A DNA stretch of 8,451 nucleotides from contig CAMWQH010000024.1 in NCBI GenBank assembly GCA_947176435.1, positions 1 through 8,451 of the forward strand, written 5' to 3'. Each line of letters starts with the position of its first letter. The stretch's first letter is position 1. The translations under genes and the position numbers were made by a program. The stretch is from an uncultured Mycoplasmataceae bacterium. Lineage in GTDB: Bacteria; Bacillota_I; Bacilli_A; Mycoplasmatales; Mycoplasmoidaceae. A model generated the notes under the pieces. That model did not search any database, had not been told where the DNA came from, and worked only from the letters and a program-made list of their open reading frames with translations. Positions 8,129-8,451 of this stretch are shown piece after piece.

Positions 8129-8431
8129 TTACTTAACTCGTTTATGGTCTTTAAATAATTTAATTATCATTTGGTTAAATTCTTGTTGTTGTTTATTAAA
8201 CTCTTGTTGTTGCTTGATAAAATTTAAAACAACATTGTTAAAGTCATCTTGTTTTTGCCAACGTTCATTATTTTTCTTTTCAAAATTTTTGAATCATTCA
8301 GGTTTTCTCACAATTCCACCAGTTCCCTTAATAGTCATTATATCAACTACCATTTTTTTACTATTGATAACTTTAATTATTTCTACAAATGATCTTCTTG
8401 GTTTTCCTAATTTATAACTTTTATTTTTCAT
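8129..8431 (-). CDS. Small basic protein with C-terminal coiled-coil-like repeat, function unknown
   Basis: 100 residues, ATG at 8431 and TAA at 8129. The N-terminal half is basic (KLGKPRRSFVEIIK, then INSKKMVVDIMTIKG), followed by RKPEWFKNFEKKNNERW. The C-terminal 35 residues are polar and helical, with a tandem heptad KQQQEFN-KQQQEFN before MIIKLFKDHKR, which suggests a short coiled coil for self-association. One UGA (8294) and one UGG encode Trp. No signal peptide or membrane segment is seen. A basic start plus C-terminal coiled coil recalls the mycoplasma DUF16/UPF0134-type small proteins, but this is an impression only. It has the same orientation as fumC, 60 bp upstream; the candidate promoter between them suggests fumC need not depend on it. 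No Shine-Dalgarno site is visible in the 20 bases upstream inside the window. Confidence 0.72.
8174..8215. repeat. Two tandem 21-bp units encoding the KQQQEFN heptads
   Basis: Units 8174-8194 and 8195-8215 differ at 3-4 of 21 positions, all silent. Each encodes Lys-Gln-Gln-Gln-Glu-Phe-Asn on the - strand. Because the unit length is a multiple of three, copy-number change would keep the frame and alter the coiled-coil length by one heptad. Confidence 0.75.
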
Positions 8432-8451
8432 AGTGTAGTAATACTAACATT

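Noticed and set aside
8214..8417. A + strand frame of 67 codons near the right end
   Set aside because: It is antisense to the small coiled-coil gene and has no family features or start signal.

Overview
The window is AT-rich and reads cleanly only with genetic code 4, in which UGA encodes Trp. Seven of the eight genes run straight through in-frame UGA codons, most at positions where their families carry Trp. I count about 16 Trp codons written UGA against 3 written UGG. This, together with a lipoprotein-like gene, points to a Mycoplasma/Spiroplasma-type mollicute. I cannot name the species from the sequence.

Positions 1-3265 (+ strand) hold purN (5' end cut off by the window), purH and purD. 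They lie head to tail with 2-nt gaps and the same TAATTATGAAAA junction twice. The order N-H-D is the 3' end of the classical Firmicutes purine operon, so more pur genes are expected upstream. These enzymes carry out the GAR synthetase, GAR formyltransferase, AICAR formyltransferase and IMP cyclohydrolase steps of de novo IMP synthesis. UGA-Trp mollicutes have usually lost this pathway.

Positions 3255-8431 are all on the - strand. In transcription order they are: a small coiled-coil protein of unknown function (8431-8129); class II fumarase FumC (8068-6701); a divergent second member of the fumarase/aspartase superfamily (6655-5276), possibly an aspartate ammonia-lyase; a malic enzyme (5256-4087); and a putative lipoprotein (about 4085-3255) that has no ATG and converges on the end of purD with an 11-bp overlap.

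Together the - strand enzymes can form a short route: (aspartate ->) fumarate -> malate -> pyruvate + CO2 + NAD(P)H. De novo purine synthesis releases fumarate at the PurB steps and consumes aspartate, so the two gene blocks may be metabolically linked; purB itself is not in the window. The fumC leader carries a perfect 14-bp-arm inverted repeat centred on a TATAAT box, a candidate operator. There are no rRNA, tRNA, CRISPR or transposon signals, and no gene-free stretch longer than about 60 bp.
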